A DNA stretch of 16,445 bases, taken from Clostridium sp. CAG:632 (GTDB taxonomy: Bacteria; Bacillota; Clostridia; Lachnospirales; Lachnospiraceae). The DNA lies in assembly GCA_000431515.1 (NCBI GenBank), contig HF991357.1:32093-48537 (forward strand), written 5' to 3'. The notes beneath the pieces are model-generated. The model saw only the letters and a program-made list of their open reading frames with translations. It did no database searches and was not told where the DNA came from. This document shows, one piece after another, positions 1-6,803 of this stretch; position 1 is the first letter of the stretch, and each line of letters begins with the position of its first letter. Position numbers and translations under genes: made by a program.

Positions 1-2
1 CC

Positions 3-308
3 TGTCCGGCGGAGGCGGTACTGAAGATGGCAACGACCGGTAGTGCGGCAGCAATGGGACTGAAGGATTGTGATTGCATTGCCGAAGGGAAACAGGCAGA
101 TCTGATCGTGATCGATCTGCATCAGCCGAATATGCAGCCGGAGCATAATCCGGTCAAGAATCTGGTGTATAGCGGATCCAAGCAGAATGTCCTGCTGACT
201 ATGGTGGCAGGCAGGATTTTATACGAGAACGGGCAGTTTTTTACGGGAGAGAATCCTGAGCAGATCTATGAGGAGGTTAAAAAAGACCTTCAGATCCTGC
301 AGGCATGA
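3..308 (+). CDS. Amidohydrolase, C-terminal fragment (adenosine/S-adenosylhomocysteine deaminase-like)
   Basis: Only the last ~101 residues are in the window; the gene starts upstream. The readable part holds the closing helix of a metal-dependent hydrolase barrel (PAEAVLKMATTGSAAAMGL) and then the small beta-sandwich segment typical of the family (IAEGKQADLIVIDL, later LTMVAGRILYENG). That arrangement is characteristic of the MtaD/SsnA/TrzN branch of amidohydrolases, which includes 5-methylthioadenosine/S-adenosylhomocysteine deaminases. The segment PNMQPEHNPVKNLVYSGS matches the 'P..P..N....LVY...G' stretch usual in that branch. The metal-binding residues lie upstream and cannot be checked, so the substrate is inferred from family resemblance only. 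It ends in TGA with no clear terminator after it. Confidence 0.8.
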   Translation, partial: CPAEAVLKMATTGSAAAMGLKDCDCIAEGKQADLIVIDLHQPNMQPEHNPVKNLVYSGSKQNVLLTMVAGRILYENGQFFTGENPEQIYEEVKKDLQILQA

Positions 309-351
309 GGAAACCTGTCGTAAGGAACGGGAAAATGTCGGAGTTCTCAAG

Positions 352-381
352 TTGATTTCATAATTTCACAAATGCAATACT
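352..381 (+). promoter_or_regulatory. Possible sigma-A promoter for the 443-2241 gene pair
   Basis: TTGATT at 352-357 and AATACT at 376-381 are separated by 18 bases, with a TG one base before the -10 (extended -10). The gap between the amidohydrolase and the next gene is 134 bases, so a new transcript here is reasonable. The -10 matches only four of six consensus positions. Confidence 0.3.
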
Positions 382-442
382 TTACAGGAACGAAACTGAG
401 CGCAGCGGGATCGTTTAAAACATAAACTGGGAGGAACGTATT

Positions 443-1189
443 ATGCAGGAATTATGGAATATGGTAGAAAATCAGAGCAGGTTTGTATATTTCATTGCAG
501 GAGTGTGTATTGTCGGAATCCTGTGCAGGCTGATTCTTCAGGGGAGATTCCGGCGGCTTTTAAAAGAATCGGAAAACATGACATCCGCAACGGGAAAACA
601 GCTGCGGGAAATCAGGAATCATTATGAGAACAGTCTGACGATGAATCGACAGGTGTATAACATCCATGCCTATGTGGATAAATATCTTTTGAAACTCAAG
701 CTATGTGGAATACCCATCAGGACGTGGGCAGGCATGACGATGGAAATGGCGTTGCTGGCAGTTGCGGGTGGCGGGCTTGGAATCGTGAACAGCATACATA
801 GGGGATACGGAGAAGAGGTGATCTTCAGTATCCTGTTTGCAACGATCATTTCCTGTGCATGTTTGATCAGTATGGAGAATATATTTCGAGTAGAAGGTTC
901 CTATGACCGACTTCAGGCGAATATCGAGGATTATCTGGAAAATAATCTGAAGAACCGACTGGAACGACCGGTCTCAAGCCGGCAGGAACGGCGGCGTACA
1001 CAGACAGGGGACGCAGGGCGGGGGGATACCCGCCCTGTAAACGGTTCTGCAGAACCGGCTCCGCTCGCAGAGCAGCAGGAGGCTCTGTCATCGGAGAAGG
1101 TACAACCGGCCGAGGCAATGGAACAGGCGGCAGCAGGACAGGAAGCGGAACTGGTCGCGCAGGTCTTACGGAATTTCTTCTCAAGTTAA
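443..1189 (+). CDS. Uncharacterised membrane protein with disordered C-terminal tail
   Basis: I do not recognise a named family. The 248-residue product has a membrane helix at about 15-33, a charged cytoplasmic-looking helical stretch at 34-80, and two more hydrophobic helices at about 98-116 and 125-144. A helical segment at 150-175 is followed by a low-complexity Arg/Gln/Glu/Ala/Pro-rich stretch at about 176-233. The protein ends in a short amphipathic helix (EAELVAQVLRNFFSS). The start is supported by GGGAGG at 429-434, eight bases upstream of ATG. Its stop lies 17 bases before the preferred start of the PdaA-like gene, so the two are probably cotranscribed and possibly translationally coupled. 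That placement suggests a cell-envelope or sporulation role, but this is context only. No catalytic motif is visible. Confidence 0.8.
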   Translation: MQELWNMVENQSRFVYFIAGVCIVGILCRLILQGRFRRLLKESENMTSATGKQLREIRNHYENSLTMNRQVYNIHAYVDKYLLKLKLCGIPIRTWAGMTMEMALLAVAGGGLGIVNSIHRGYGEEVIFSILFATIISCACLISMENIFRVEGSYDRLQANIEDYLENNLKNRLERPVSSRQERRRTQTGDAGRGDTRPVNGSAEPAPLAEQQEALSSEKVQPAEAMEQAAAGQEAELVAQVLRNFFSS

Positions 1190-1206
1190 TGGAAGAAGGA
1201 GCAGGT

Positions 1207-2241
1207 ATGATAAGAAAGAGGTTAAACAGACTACTTGGACTTTTGTGTATGGGAATCCTGTTACTGGGTCTGAGTGGTTGTAATGAGATCAAGGTAGTGG
1301 AAATGAATCAGGGGTCTGAAAGCAGTGAAGATCTGACAGGCGGAGAGGCCGGCATGGAGTCCGGAAGTGAAGAGGATGGTTCTTCCGATACGTCAGAAGG
1401 GGAGAATTCCGGGACAGAGCAGAAGGAATCGACCGTGGATGATACCGCTGAAACCGGGCAGGCAGAGACAACGGAGCAGAGTGGGAATAACTCCGGTGCA
1501 GGAACGACCGAGATTGTGGAACGGTCGGCAGAGGAATATGCGGTGATCAGCAATGAGCTGCAGGCATGGTGGTTTAAGCGGAATGAAGACCACCGGCCTT
1601 CCGGGTGTCAGGAGGATTTTGATATTGAGCAATATCATGCCTATTATGTAAATAAAAATGCGACGGATAATGTCATTTATCTGACCTTTGACTGCGGATA
1701 TGAGAACGGATATACGCCTGCCATTCTGGATACGCTAAAGGAAGCAGATGTAAAGGCTATCTTTTTCGTGACACAGACATTTATCCGGGATAATCCGGAT
1801 CTGGTCAAGCGGATGAAGGAAGAAGGGCATATGGTAGGAAATCATACGATCACCCATCCGAGTCTTCCGGGCCTTAGTATTGAGGAGCAGAGAGCAGAGA
1901 TTCAGGGCTGTGCGGATTATATGAAGGAAGTAACCGGATACGAGATGGATCCTTATATCCGGCCGCCAAAGGGAGAGTACAGTGAGCGGACTCTGCAGCT
2001 ATGCGAGGATATGGGATACTGTACGTTATTCTGGAGTATTGCATATCTGGATTATGATGTGAACAATCAGCCGTCTCCGGACTATGTGCTGCAGCATTTT
2101 GATAAATATTGTCATCCGGGAGCTATGCCGCTGATCCATAATGTGTCAAGTGCGAATACACAGGCACTGCCACAGCTGATCCGGAACCTGCGGGAGGCCG
2201 GATACCGGTTCGGAACCGTGGATGAGTTCTGCCATTTTTAA
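1207..2241 (+). CDS. pdaA: PdaA-like delta-lactam-biosynthetic peptidoglycan deacetylase, lipoprotein
   Basis: Polysaccharide deacetylase (NodB fold, carbohydrate esterase 4) close to Bacillus PdaA, which removes the acetyl group from muramic acid during delta-lactam formation in spore cortex. I chose ATG 1207 (344 aa): AAGGAG lies at 1196-1201, and the ATG at 1189 has no ribosome binding site. The N-terminus is a lipoprotein signal ending in the lipobox LSGC (Cys25). Residues ~26-120 form an acidic Ser/Glu/Gly/Thr-rich spacer that would hold the enzyme off the membrane. PdaA-type hallmarks follow: W.FKRN.DHRPS, TFDCGYENGYT (D162), NHTITHP (H213, H217), RPPKGEY (252-258), FWSIAYLDYDVNNQ and LIHNVSS (H311). 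The usual second Asp of the TFDDG motif is Cys163; as I recall, Bacillus PdaA has Asn there. Family assignment is secure; the cortex role is inferred from homology. Confidence 0.92.
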   Translation: MIRKRLNRLLGLLCMGILLLGLSGCNEIKVVEMNQGSESSEDLTGGEAGMESGSEEDGSSDTSEGENSGTEQKESTVDDTAETGQAETTEQSGNNSGAGTTEIVERSAEEYAVISNELQAWWFKRNEDHRPSGCQEDFDIEQYHAYYVNKNATDNVIYLTFDCGYENGYTPAILDTLKEADVKAIFFVTQTFIRDNPDLVKRMKEEGHMVGNHTITHPSLPGLSIEEQRAEIQGCADYMKEVTGYEMDPYIRPPKGEYSERTLQLCEDMGYCTLFWSIAYLDYDVNNQPSPDYVLQHFDKYCHPGAMPLIHNVSSANTQALPQLIRNLREAGYRFGTVDEFCHF

Positions 2242-2259
2242 ATACCGTCGGATTTTGTC

Positions 2260-2288
2260 TTGAATTTCAATAGCTGCTCTGCTACAAT
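2260..2288 (+). promoter_or_regulatory. Sigma-A promoter of pgi
   Basis: TTGAAT at 2260-2265 and TACAAT at 2283-2288 are separated by exactly 17 bases, and a TG one base before the -10 makes it an extended -10. This is the best housekeeping promoter in the window and lies 68 bases upstream of the pgi start. It indicates pgi is transcribed on its own rather than from the pdaA unit. Confidence 0.7.
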
Positions 2289-2300
2289 CATTCTTGGATG

Positions 2301-2322
2301 CTGGATAAGCAGAATTATCCGG
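2301..2322 (+). other. Leader hairpin in the pgi 5' untranslated region
   Basis: GGATAA (2303-2308) pairs with TTATCC (2315-2320) across a six-base loop; a T-G and a C-G pair extend the stem. With transcription starting near 2295, this would sit a few bases from the 5' end of the mRNA. That is where stem-loops stabilise some abundant bacterial messages. No T-run follows, so it is not a terminator. Confidence 0.35.
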
Positions 2323-2355
2323 TAAATATATGAACGAGAGCAAGGAGAAGAAGCA

Positions 2356-3714
2356 ATGGATTACAATATCAGTTTTGATTACAGTAATGCAAGATTTATG
2401 GTTTCAGATGATAATCTGAAGGCAATGAGCAAGCGTGTCCTGGATGCGAAGGAAGTCCTGGTAAGCCGTACCGGAGCAGGAAATGATTTCCTGGGCTGGT
2501 TAGACCTTCCTATTAATTATGACAAGGAGGAGTTTGCCAGAATTAAAAAGGCAGCGGCAAAGATTCAGAGCGACTCTGAGATCCTGATCGTAATCGGTAT
2601 CGGTGGTTCTTACCTTGGTGCAAGAGCAGCCATTGAAGCATTAAGACATAGTTTCTATAATGTGATTCCAAAGGAGCAGCGCAAGACTCCGCAGATTTTC
2701 TTCGCCGGAAATAACATCAGTTCCACATATCTGGAGCATTTGTTAGAGGTTGTTGGAGATCGCGACTTCTCTATTAATATTATTTCAAAGTCCGGTACTA
2801 CCACAGAGCCGGCAATCGCATTCCGTCTGTTTAAGCGTCTTCTGATCGAGAAATACGGTGAGGAAGAGGCTGCAAAGCGTATTTATGCAACAACCGATAA
2901 GGCAAAGGGAGCCTTGAAGAATCTGGCAGATGCAGAAGGTTATGAGACATTCGTAGTTCCGGATGATGTCGGAGGACGTTTCTCTGTATTAACAGCTGTT
3001 GGTCTTCTTCCAATCGCAGTATCCGGAGCAGATATTGATAAGTTAATGGAAGGTGCTGCATATTCCAGAGATTTCTGCCTGACACAGCCGTTTGAGCAGA
3101 ACTATGCACTGCAGTATGCCGCTATCCGTAACATCTTACTGGAAAAGGGTAAGACTATGGAGATCCTGGCAAACTATACTCCATCCGTTCATTACATCGG
3201 TGAGTGGTGGAAGCAGCTGTTCGGTGAGTCTGAAGGTAAGGATGGAATGGGTCTGTTCCCAACCGCCTGCGACTTTACAACCGATCTTCATTCTCTGGGT
3301 CAGTTTATTCAGGATGGTACCAAGAACCATATTGAGACTGTTTTGGATGTTCAGAATCCAAGAAGAAAGATTATCATGGAGCAGGAAGACAATGATCTGG
3401 ACGGCATGAACTATCTGGCAGGAAGAACGGTTGATTTCATTAACCGTCAGGCTATGATGGGTACGATTCTGGCACACGTAGATGGTCAGATCCCGAACTT
3501 AAAGATCACGATTCCGCATATGGATGAGTATTGCTTAGGTGAGCTGTTCTATTTCTTCGAGTTCGCTTGTGGTGTCAGCGGTTATGTTCTGGGTGTTAAC
3601 CCATTCAACCAGCCGGGTGTTGAGAGCTACAAGAAGAACATGTTCGCATTACTGGGTAAGCCTGGTTATGAGGAACAGCGTGAGAAATTAAAGGCCCGCA
3701 TGGAGAATAAATAA
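2356..3714 (+). CDS. pgi: Glucose-6-phosphate isomerase
   Basis: Interconverts glucose-6-phosphate and fructose-6-phosphate in the cytosol, at the entry to glycolysis. The 452 residues match the short Gram-positive form (~450). Visible motifs are the phosphate-binding IGIGGSYLG (80-88) and SKSGTTTEP (144 onward), the family signature DDVGGRFSVLTAVG (203 onward), FGESEGK with E291, H312 in DLHSLGQ, and K426 in QPGVESYKKN. E291, H312 and K426 fall one residue beyond the catalytic Glu290, His311 and Lys425 that I recall for the Geobacillus enzyme. AAGGAG at 2342-2347, eight bases before ATG, fixes the start. Codon choice looks more GGT/GTT/AAG-biased than in its neighbours, as expected for a highly expressed gene. 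It has its own promoter and terminator. Confidence 0.98.
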   Translation: MDYNISFDYSNARFMVSDDNLKAMSKRVLDAKEVLVSRTGAGNDFLGWLDLPINYDKEEFARIKKAAAKIQSDSEILIVIGIGGSYLGARAAIEALRHSFYNVIPKEQRKTPQIFFAGNNISSTYLEHLLEVVGDRDFSINIISKSGTTTEPAIAFRLFKRLLIEKYGEEEAAKRIYATTDKAKGALKNLADAEGYETFVVPDDVGGRFSVLTAVGLLPIAVSGADIDKLMEGAAYSRDFCLTQPFEQNYALQYAAIRNILLEKGKTMEILANYTPSVHYIGEWWKQLFGESEGKDGMGLFPTACDFTTDLHSLGQFIQDGTKNHIETVLDVQNPRRKIIMEQEDNDLDGMNYLAGRTVDFINRQAMMGTILAHVDGQIPNLKITIPHMDEYCLGELFYFFEFACGVSGYVLGVNPFNQPGVESYKKNMFALLGKPGYEEQREKLKARMENK

Positions 3715-3739
3715 GACTGTTCTGAAGCAGGACGTAATG

Positions 3740-3774
3740 AAACGGGAAAGCCGGATTTGGCTTTCCTGTTTTTT
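3740..3774 (+). terminator. Intrinsic terminator of pgi
   Basis: ACGGGAAAGCC (3742-3752) pairs with GGCTTTCCTGT (3759-3769), giving an 11-bp stem with one G-T pair and a six-base loop, followed by TTTTT. The flanking A-run can extend the stem into the T-run. It lies 26 bases after the pgi stop codon. Confidence 0.92.
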
Positions 3775-3803
3775 CATTGAAGGCCGTATAGGGGTATAAA
3801 GAA

Positions 3804-3832
3804 TTGCGAAATAGCATGGATTGTGCTAAAGT
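3804..3832 (+). promoter_or_regulatory. Probable promoter of the chemoreceptor / two-component operon
   Basis: TTGCGA (3804-3809) and TAAAGT (3827-3832) are 17 bases apart with TG one base before the -10. It lies just past the pgi terminator, where a new promoter is needed. I looked for a motility-type sigma-D promoter (TAAA, 15 bases, GCCGATAA-like) and did not see a convincing one. The -10 overlaps the left arm of the inverted repeat at 3826-3856. Confidence 0.4.
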
Positions 3833-3856
3833 GTAAGAGGGTGTTGTACACTTTAG
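3826..3856 (+). repeat. Perfect 10-bp inverted repeat over the start region of the chemoreceptor operon
   Basis: CTAAAGTGTA (3826-3835) and TACACTTTAG (3847-3856) are exact reverse complements separated by 11 bases, so the arm centres are 21 bp apart, two helical turns. The left arm covers the proposed -10 and the right arm ends 26 bases before ATG 3883. No T-run follows, so a terminator is unlikely. The geometry suits an operator for a dimeric regulator, though that role is inference. Confidence 0.6.
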
Positions 3857-3882
3857 AGGCAGGAGAAGGAAAGGGGATACAT

Positions 3883-5976
3883 ATGAGGACGATTAAAGCA
3901 AAAATTATTATTTTATTAATGATTTGTACGATTATTTCAACGGTAATCTGTGGGGGATTGACCTTGACAGGTATGCTAAGTGTGTCAAATCAGAATGCAA
4001 GCAAGATTATGGCACTGGAATGTAATAACAGCAGCCGTGAGATCAATACAACACTGAGCCGGGTGGAGCAGTCTGTAGATACATTGGCAGAGGTGGCAGA
4101 GCAGTCGTTGACAGACCTGCAGGCATTCCGGACAGATGCAAAGTACGTAGAGACATATACGGAACAGTTACGGCCGACTGCACTGGAGTTTGCCAGAAAT
4201 ACAGAAGGTGCGTTAACCTATTATATCCGGTATAATCCGGAATTTACGGAGCCAACGTCCGGAATTTTTGCATCCCGGGAGTCGGCAGATGCGGATTTTG
4301 ATCAGCTGACACCAACCGATTTCAGCGTTTATGATTCGGATGACGTAGCACATGTGGGCTGGTATTATATACCGATTCAGAATGGTGAGGCTACCTGGAT
4401 GGATCCGTACCTGAATTCCAATATTAATGTTTATATGATTTCTTATGTTGTGCCGATTTATGTAGATGGCGTGTCGGTAGGCGTTGTCGGAATGGATATT
4501 GATTTCAGTGAGATCGAATCCGTTGCAGAAGAGATTCAGTTATATAAAACAGGCAGTGCATATATTGTGAACTCTGCAAATCAGATCATGTATCATAAAA
4601 ATCTTGAGTTCGGTACGGCGATAACAGATGTAAATGCCGGTGAATTAAAAAGCCTGAATGAGGATCTTCAGGATGAGTCAAAAGAGGGAAAGGAACTGAA
4701 TTATACTCTGAACGGAAAGAAGCAGGTAGGCTGTTATAGTAAGCTGGGAAATGGCATGAAACTGGTAATGGTAGTGCCAAAGTCTGAGATACAGTCCGCT
4801 TCAAGCGCTATAGGGCGGATGATTTTTGTGGCAGGAGTGATTGCTGTTATAGTATCTGCTTTGGCAGGATTTTTTATGAGTGCGGGAATCGTTTCGCCGA
4901 TTAAGCATGCAACCCGGATGATGCGTCAGATCTCGGAACTGAATCTGGCACAGGATGAAAAAATGCAGGAGCTGAGCCGGAGAAAAGATGAGACAGGTCT
5001 TATGTCCCAGGCAATGCAGGAGATGAATGAACGATTAGTTGATATAGTGCAGAAGCTGGAGGAAACCGGGACTGTTATTATGGAAAATGCAGGACACCTG
5101 AAGAATAGCTCAAAAGGTGTTGGTGAGATGTGCAGCGATAATTCGGCAACCACACAGCAGCTGGCGGCAGCTATGGAGGAATCCTCCGCAACGGTGGAAA
5201 CTGTTTCACAGAATATAGAAACCGTAAATAAGAATACGAAGGATATTATGAATCTTTCCCAAAATGGTGAGGAAGATTCCCAGAAGATATTAGCAAGAGC
5301 TAAGAGCCTGAGTGAAACAACACAGGAAGCGACAGAGCGGACGAAGGAGATGTATCAGCAGGTAAGACAGAAGACCGAGCTGGCAATTGAGAAGTCAAAG
5401 GCGGTTGAGCGTATTAATGAGCTGACACATACCATTATGGAAATCTCCGCACAGACGAACCTGCTTGCACTGAATGCATCCATCGAGGCAGCAAGAGCCG
5501 GTGAATCCGGACGTGGCTTCGCAGTTGTAGCAGATGAGATTGGTAACCTTGCAAATCAGACACAAAATACGATTAATGATATTGACGGTATTATTAAAGA
5601 AATATATGAAGCGGTGGGTAGTATGGCAGAGTGTCTGAACACATCTACAGAGTTTTTGGAAAATACGGTTTTATCAGATTATAATCATTTCATGCAGGTC
5701 GGTGAGCAGTATGCAGAGGATGCCGGAAATTATGAGACGAATATGTGTGAGATAGGGGAAGCTGTTCGGAAACTGGGAGCTGCGATTGAAGAGATTACAG
5801 AAGCGGTAAATGGTATCAGACGTATGACAGAAGAATCGGCAGAAGGTATTTCTATGATAGCAGAAAAGACATCTGAAATCGTTGATAAGATGGCAGATGA
5901 AGAAGAAATGATAGTGGTAAATCAGGAGAAGGCACAGGCATTAGGTGAGATTGTAGGAAACTTTACATTGGAATAA
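3883..5976 (+). CDS. Methyl-accepting chemotaxis protein with extracellular Cache domain
   Basis: Transmembrane chemoreceptor that senses an external ligand and controls CheA. I chose ATG 3883 (697 aa), preceded by GGAAAGGGG; the upstream GTG 3823 would add residues encoded inside the promoter and repeat. Domains in order: membrane helix ~7-32; extracellular dCache-type sensor ~36-305 (VGWYYIPIQNGEATWMDPY, VGVVGMDIDF); membrane helix ~313-337; HAMP to about 385; then a long coiled coil. The signalling tip EISAQTNLLALNASIEAARA...GRGFAVVADEIGNLA is at 520-556, nearly the invariant MCP sequence. The arms on each side are about 160 residues, which fits the 44-heptad class common in Gram-positive bacteria (rough estimate). 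There is no C-terminal NWETF-type CheR tether. Only 30 bases separate it from the response regulator, suggesting cotranscription. Confidence 0.95.
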   Translation: MRTIKAKIIILLMICTIISTVICGGLTLTGMLSVSNQNASKIMALECNNSSREINTTLSRVEQSVDTLAEVAEQSLTDLQAFRTDAKYVETYTEQLRPTALEFARNTEGALTYYIRYNPEFTEPTSGIFASRESADADFDQLTPTDFSVYDSDDVAHVGWYYIPIQNGEATWMDPYLNSNINVYMISYVVPIYVDGVSVGVVGMDIDFSEIESVAEEIQLYKTGSAYIVNSANQIMYHKNLEFGTAITDVNAGELKSLNEDLQDESKEGKELNYTLNGKKQVGCYSKLGNGMKLVMVVPKSEIQSASSAIGRMIFVAGVIAVIVSALAGFFMSAGIVSPIKHATRMMRQISELNLAQDEKMQELSRRKDETGLMSQAMQEMNERLVDIVQKLEETGTVIMENAGHLKNSSKGVGEMCSDNSATTQQLAAAMEESSATVETVSQNIETVNKNTKDIMNLSQNGEEDSQKILARAKSLSETTQEATERTKEMYQQVRQKTELAIEKSKAVERINELTHTIMEISAQTNLLALNASIEAARAGESGRGFAVVADEIGNLANQTQNTINDIDGIIKEIYEAVGSMAECLNTSTEFLENTVLSDYNHFMQVGEQYAEDAGNYETNMCEIGEAVRKLGAAIEEITEAVNGIRRMTEESAEGISMIAEKTSEIVDKMADEEEMIVVNQEKAQALGEIVGNFTLE

Positions 5977-6006
5977 AAGCCTGTTGTAAAACGGTGAGAG
6001 GAAATG

Positions 6007-6735
6007 ATGGCAGGTAAAATATTACTGGTAGAGGATGATTTTGCCCTCGCAATGGGAACAGAATATACACTCCGGGCAGAGGGGTATACCGTTATTCAGG
6101 CCGGAACGATCCGGAGAGCCAGAGAGGTTATGCAATCAGACAACCCGGATCTGATCCTGCTGGATGTGATGCTGCCGGATGGAAACGGTTATACCTTCTG
6201 TAAGGAGGTGCGGCAGACGAATATGCAGATCCCGATTATTTTCCTGACTGCAGTTGGAGAAGAAGTAAATATTGTGCAGGGTCTGGAGCTTGGAGCGGAC
6301 GATTATGTGACGAAACCATACCGTGTCAAAGAGCTGTTATCAAGAATTGCCGCCAATCTTCGGCGGGCAGGATTTCGGAATGCACGGCAGGATGCTGCAA
6401 AGCGGACGGATGCGGATGAGATGTATGTCTTTGGAAGCCATAGATTTTACAGGAAAGAGCTGCGGCTTCTTCAGGCGGATCAACTGGTCGATCTGACGCC
6501 GAATGAGCTGCGTCTGTTGCAGGAGTTTATCCGGAATGAAGGAATCGTGCTGACCAGAAATCAGCTTCTGGAGCGGATTTATGACACCGGAGAAAGCTTC
6601 GTGGATGATAATACATTGTCGGTATATATGAAACGCTTGCGGGATAAGCTGGGTACGGATGCGGAATGGATCGAGACCGTCCGTGGTGTCGGCTACCGGT
6701 TCCGCCGTAAGGATGCTCGGACAGAAGGTAATTAA
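6007..6735 (+). CDS. Response regulator, OmpR/PhoB family (BceR/VanR-like)
   Basis: DNA-binding response regulator of 242 residues. The receiver domain (~1-118) has the acidic pair in LVEDD, phospho-acceptor D53 in LLDVMLPDG, T81 in FLTA and K103 in VTKPY. The winged-helix output domain (~138-238) has LTPNELRLLQEF, the recognition region FVDDNTLSVYMKRLRDKLG and the wing IETVRGVGYRF. 'F(V)DDNTL.V...RLR.KL' resembles BceR-type regulators that control peptide-antibiotic ABC transporters. Two ATGs lie in tandem (6004, 6007); GAGAGG ends at 6001, so 6007 has the better spacing. It follows the chemoreceptor by 30 bases and precedes its kinase. A matching BceR-type site lies upstream of the ABC operon at 10901-10918. 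Confidence 0.95.
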   Translation: MAGKILLVEDDFALAMGTEYTLRAEGYTVIQAGTIRRAREVMQSDNPDLILLDVMLPDGNGYTFCKEVRQTNMQIPIIFLTAVGEEVNIVQGLELGADDYVTKPYRVKELLSRIAANLRRAGFRNARQDAAKRTDADEMYVFGSHRFYRKELRLLQADQLVDLTPNELRLLQEFIRNEGIVLTRNQLLERIYDTGESFVDDNTLSVYMKRLRDKLGTDAEWIETVRGVGYRFRRKDARTEGN

Positions 6736-6738
6736 ACG

Positions 6739-6767
6739 ACAGAACCTCAGCAGTGCTGGGGTTCTGT
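6739..6767 (+). other. 13-bp hairpin between response regulator and kinase genes
   Basis: ACAGAACCTCAGC (6739-6751) pairs with GCTGGGGTTCTGT (6755-6767) with one T-G pair and a three-base loop. It starts four bases after the response regulator stop codon. The downstream sequence is GCGATTGTAACG with no T-run, so it lacks the second half of an intrinsic terminator. It ends 36 bases before the kinase start. It could set the ratio of the two proteins by protecting the upstream message or by pausing polymerase. Confidence 0.7.
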
Positions 6768-6803
6768 GCGATTGTAACGATGGATACACAGAGGGAGACA
6801 GGC

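Noticed and set aside
867..1292. 141-residue minus-strand open frame, Pro/Arg-rich
   Set aside because: It is antisense to the low-complexity tail of the 443-1189 gene and the start of pdaA, with no recognisable domain; the composition mirrors the GC-rich Gln/Glu/Ala/Arg codons of the sense gene.
2330..2420. Short out-of-frame ORF starting at the ATG just before the pgi ribosome binding site
   Set aside because: It overlaps pgi in another frame, lacks a ribosome binding site and shows no protein-like features.
3780..3840. Motility sigma factor (sigma-D) promoter for the chemoreceptor
   Set aside because: A TAAA occurs at 3797-3800, but the expected GCCGATAA-like -10 about 15 bases later is not there.
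3823..3882. GTG start extending the chemoreceptor by 20 residues
   Set aside because: The added codons would lie over the promoter -10 and the inverted repeat, and ATG 3883 has its own purine-rich ribosome binding site followed directly by the membrane helix.
6340..6789. 149-residue minus-strand open frame opposite the response regulator
   Set aside because: It is a shadow of the winged-helix domain, whose coding sense is unambiguous.
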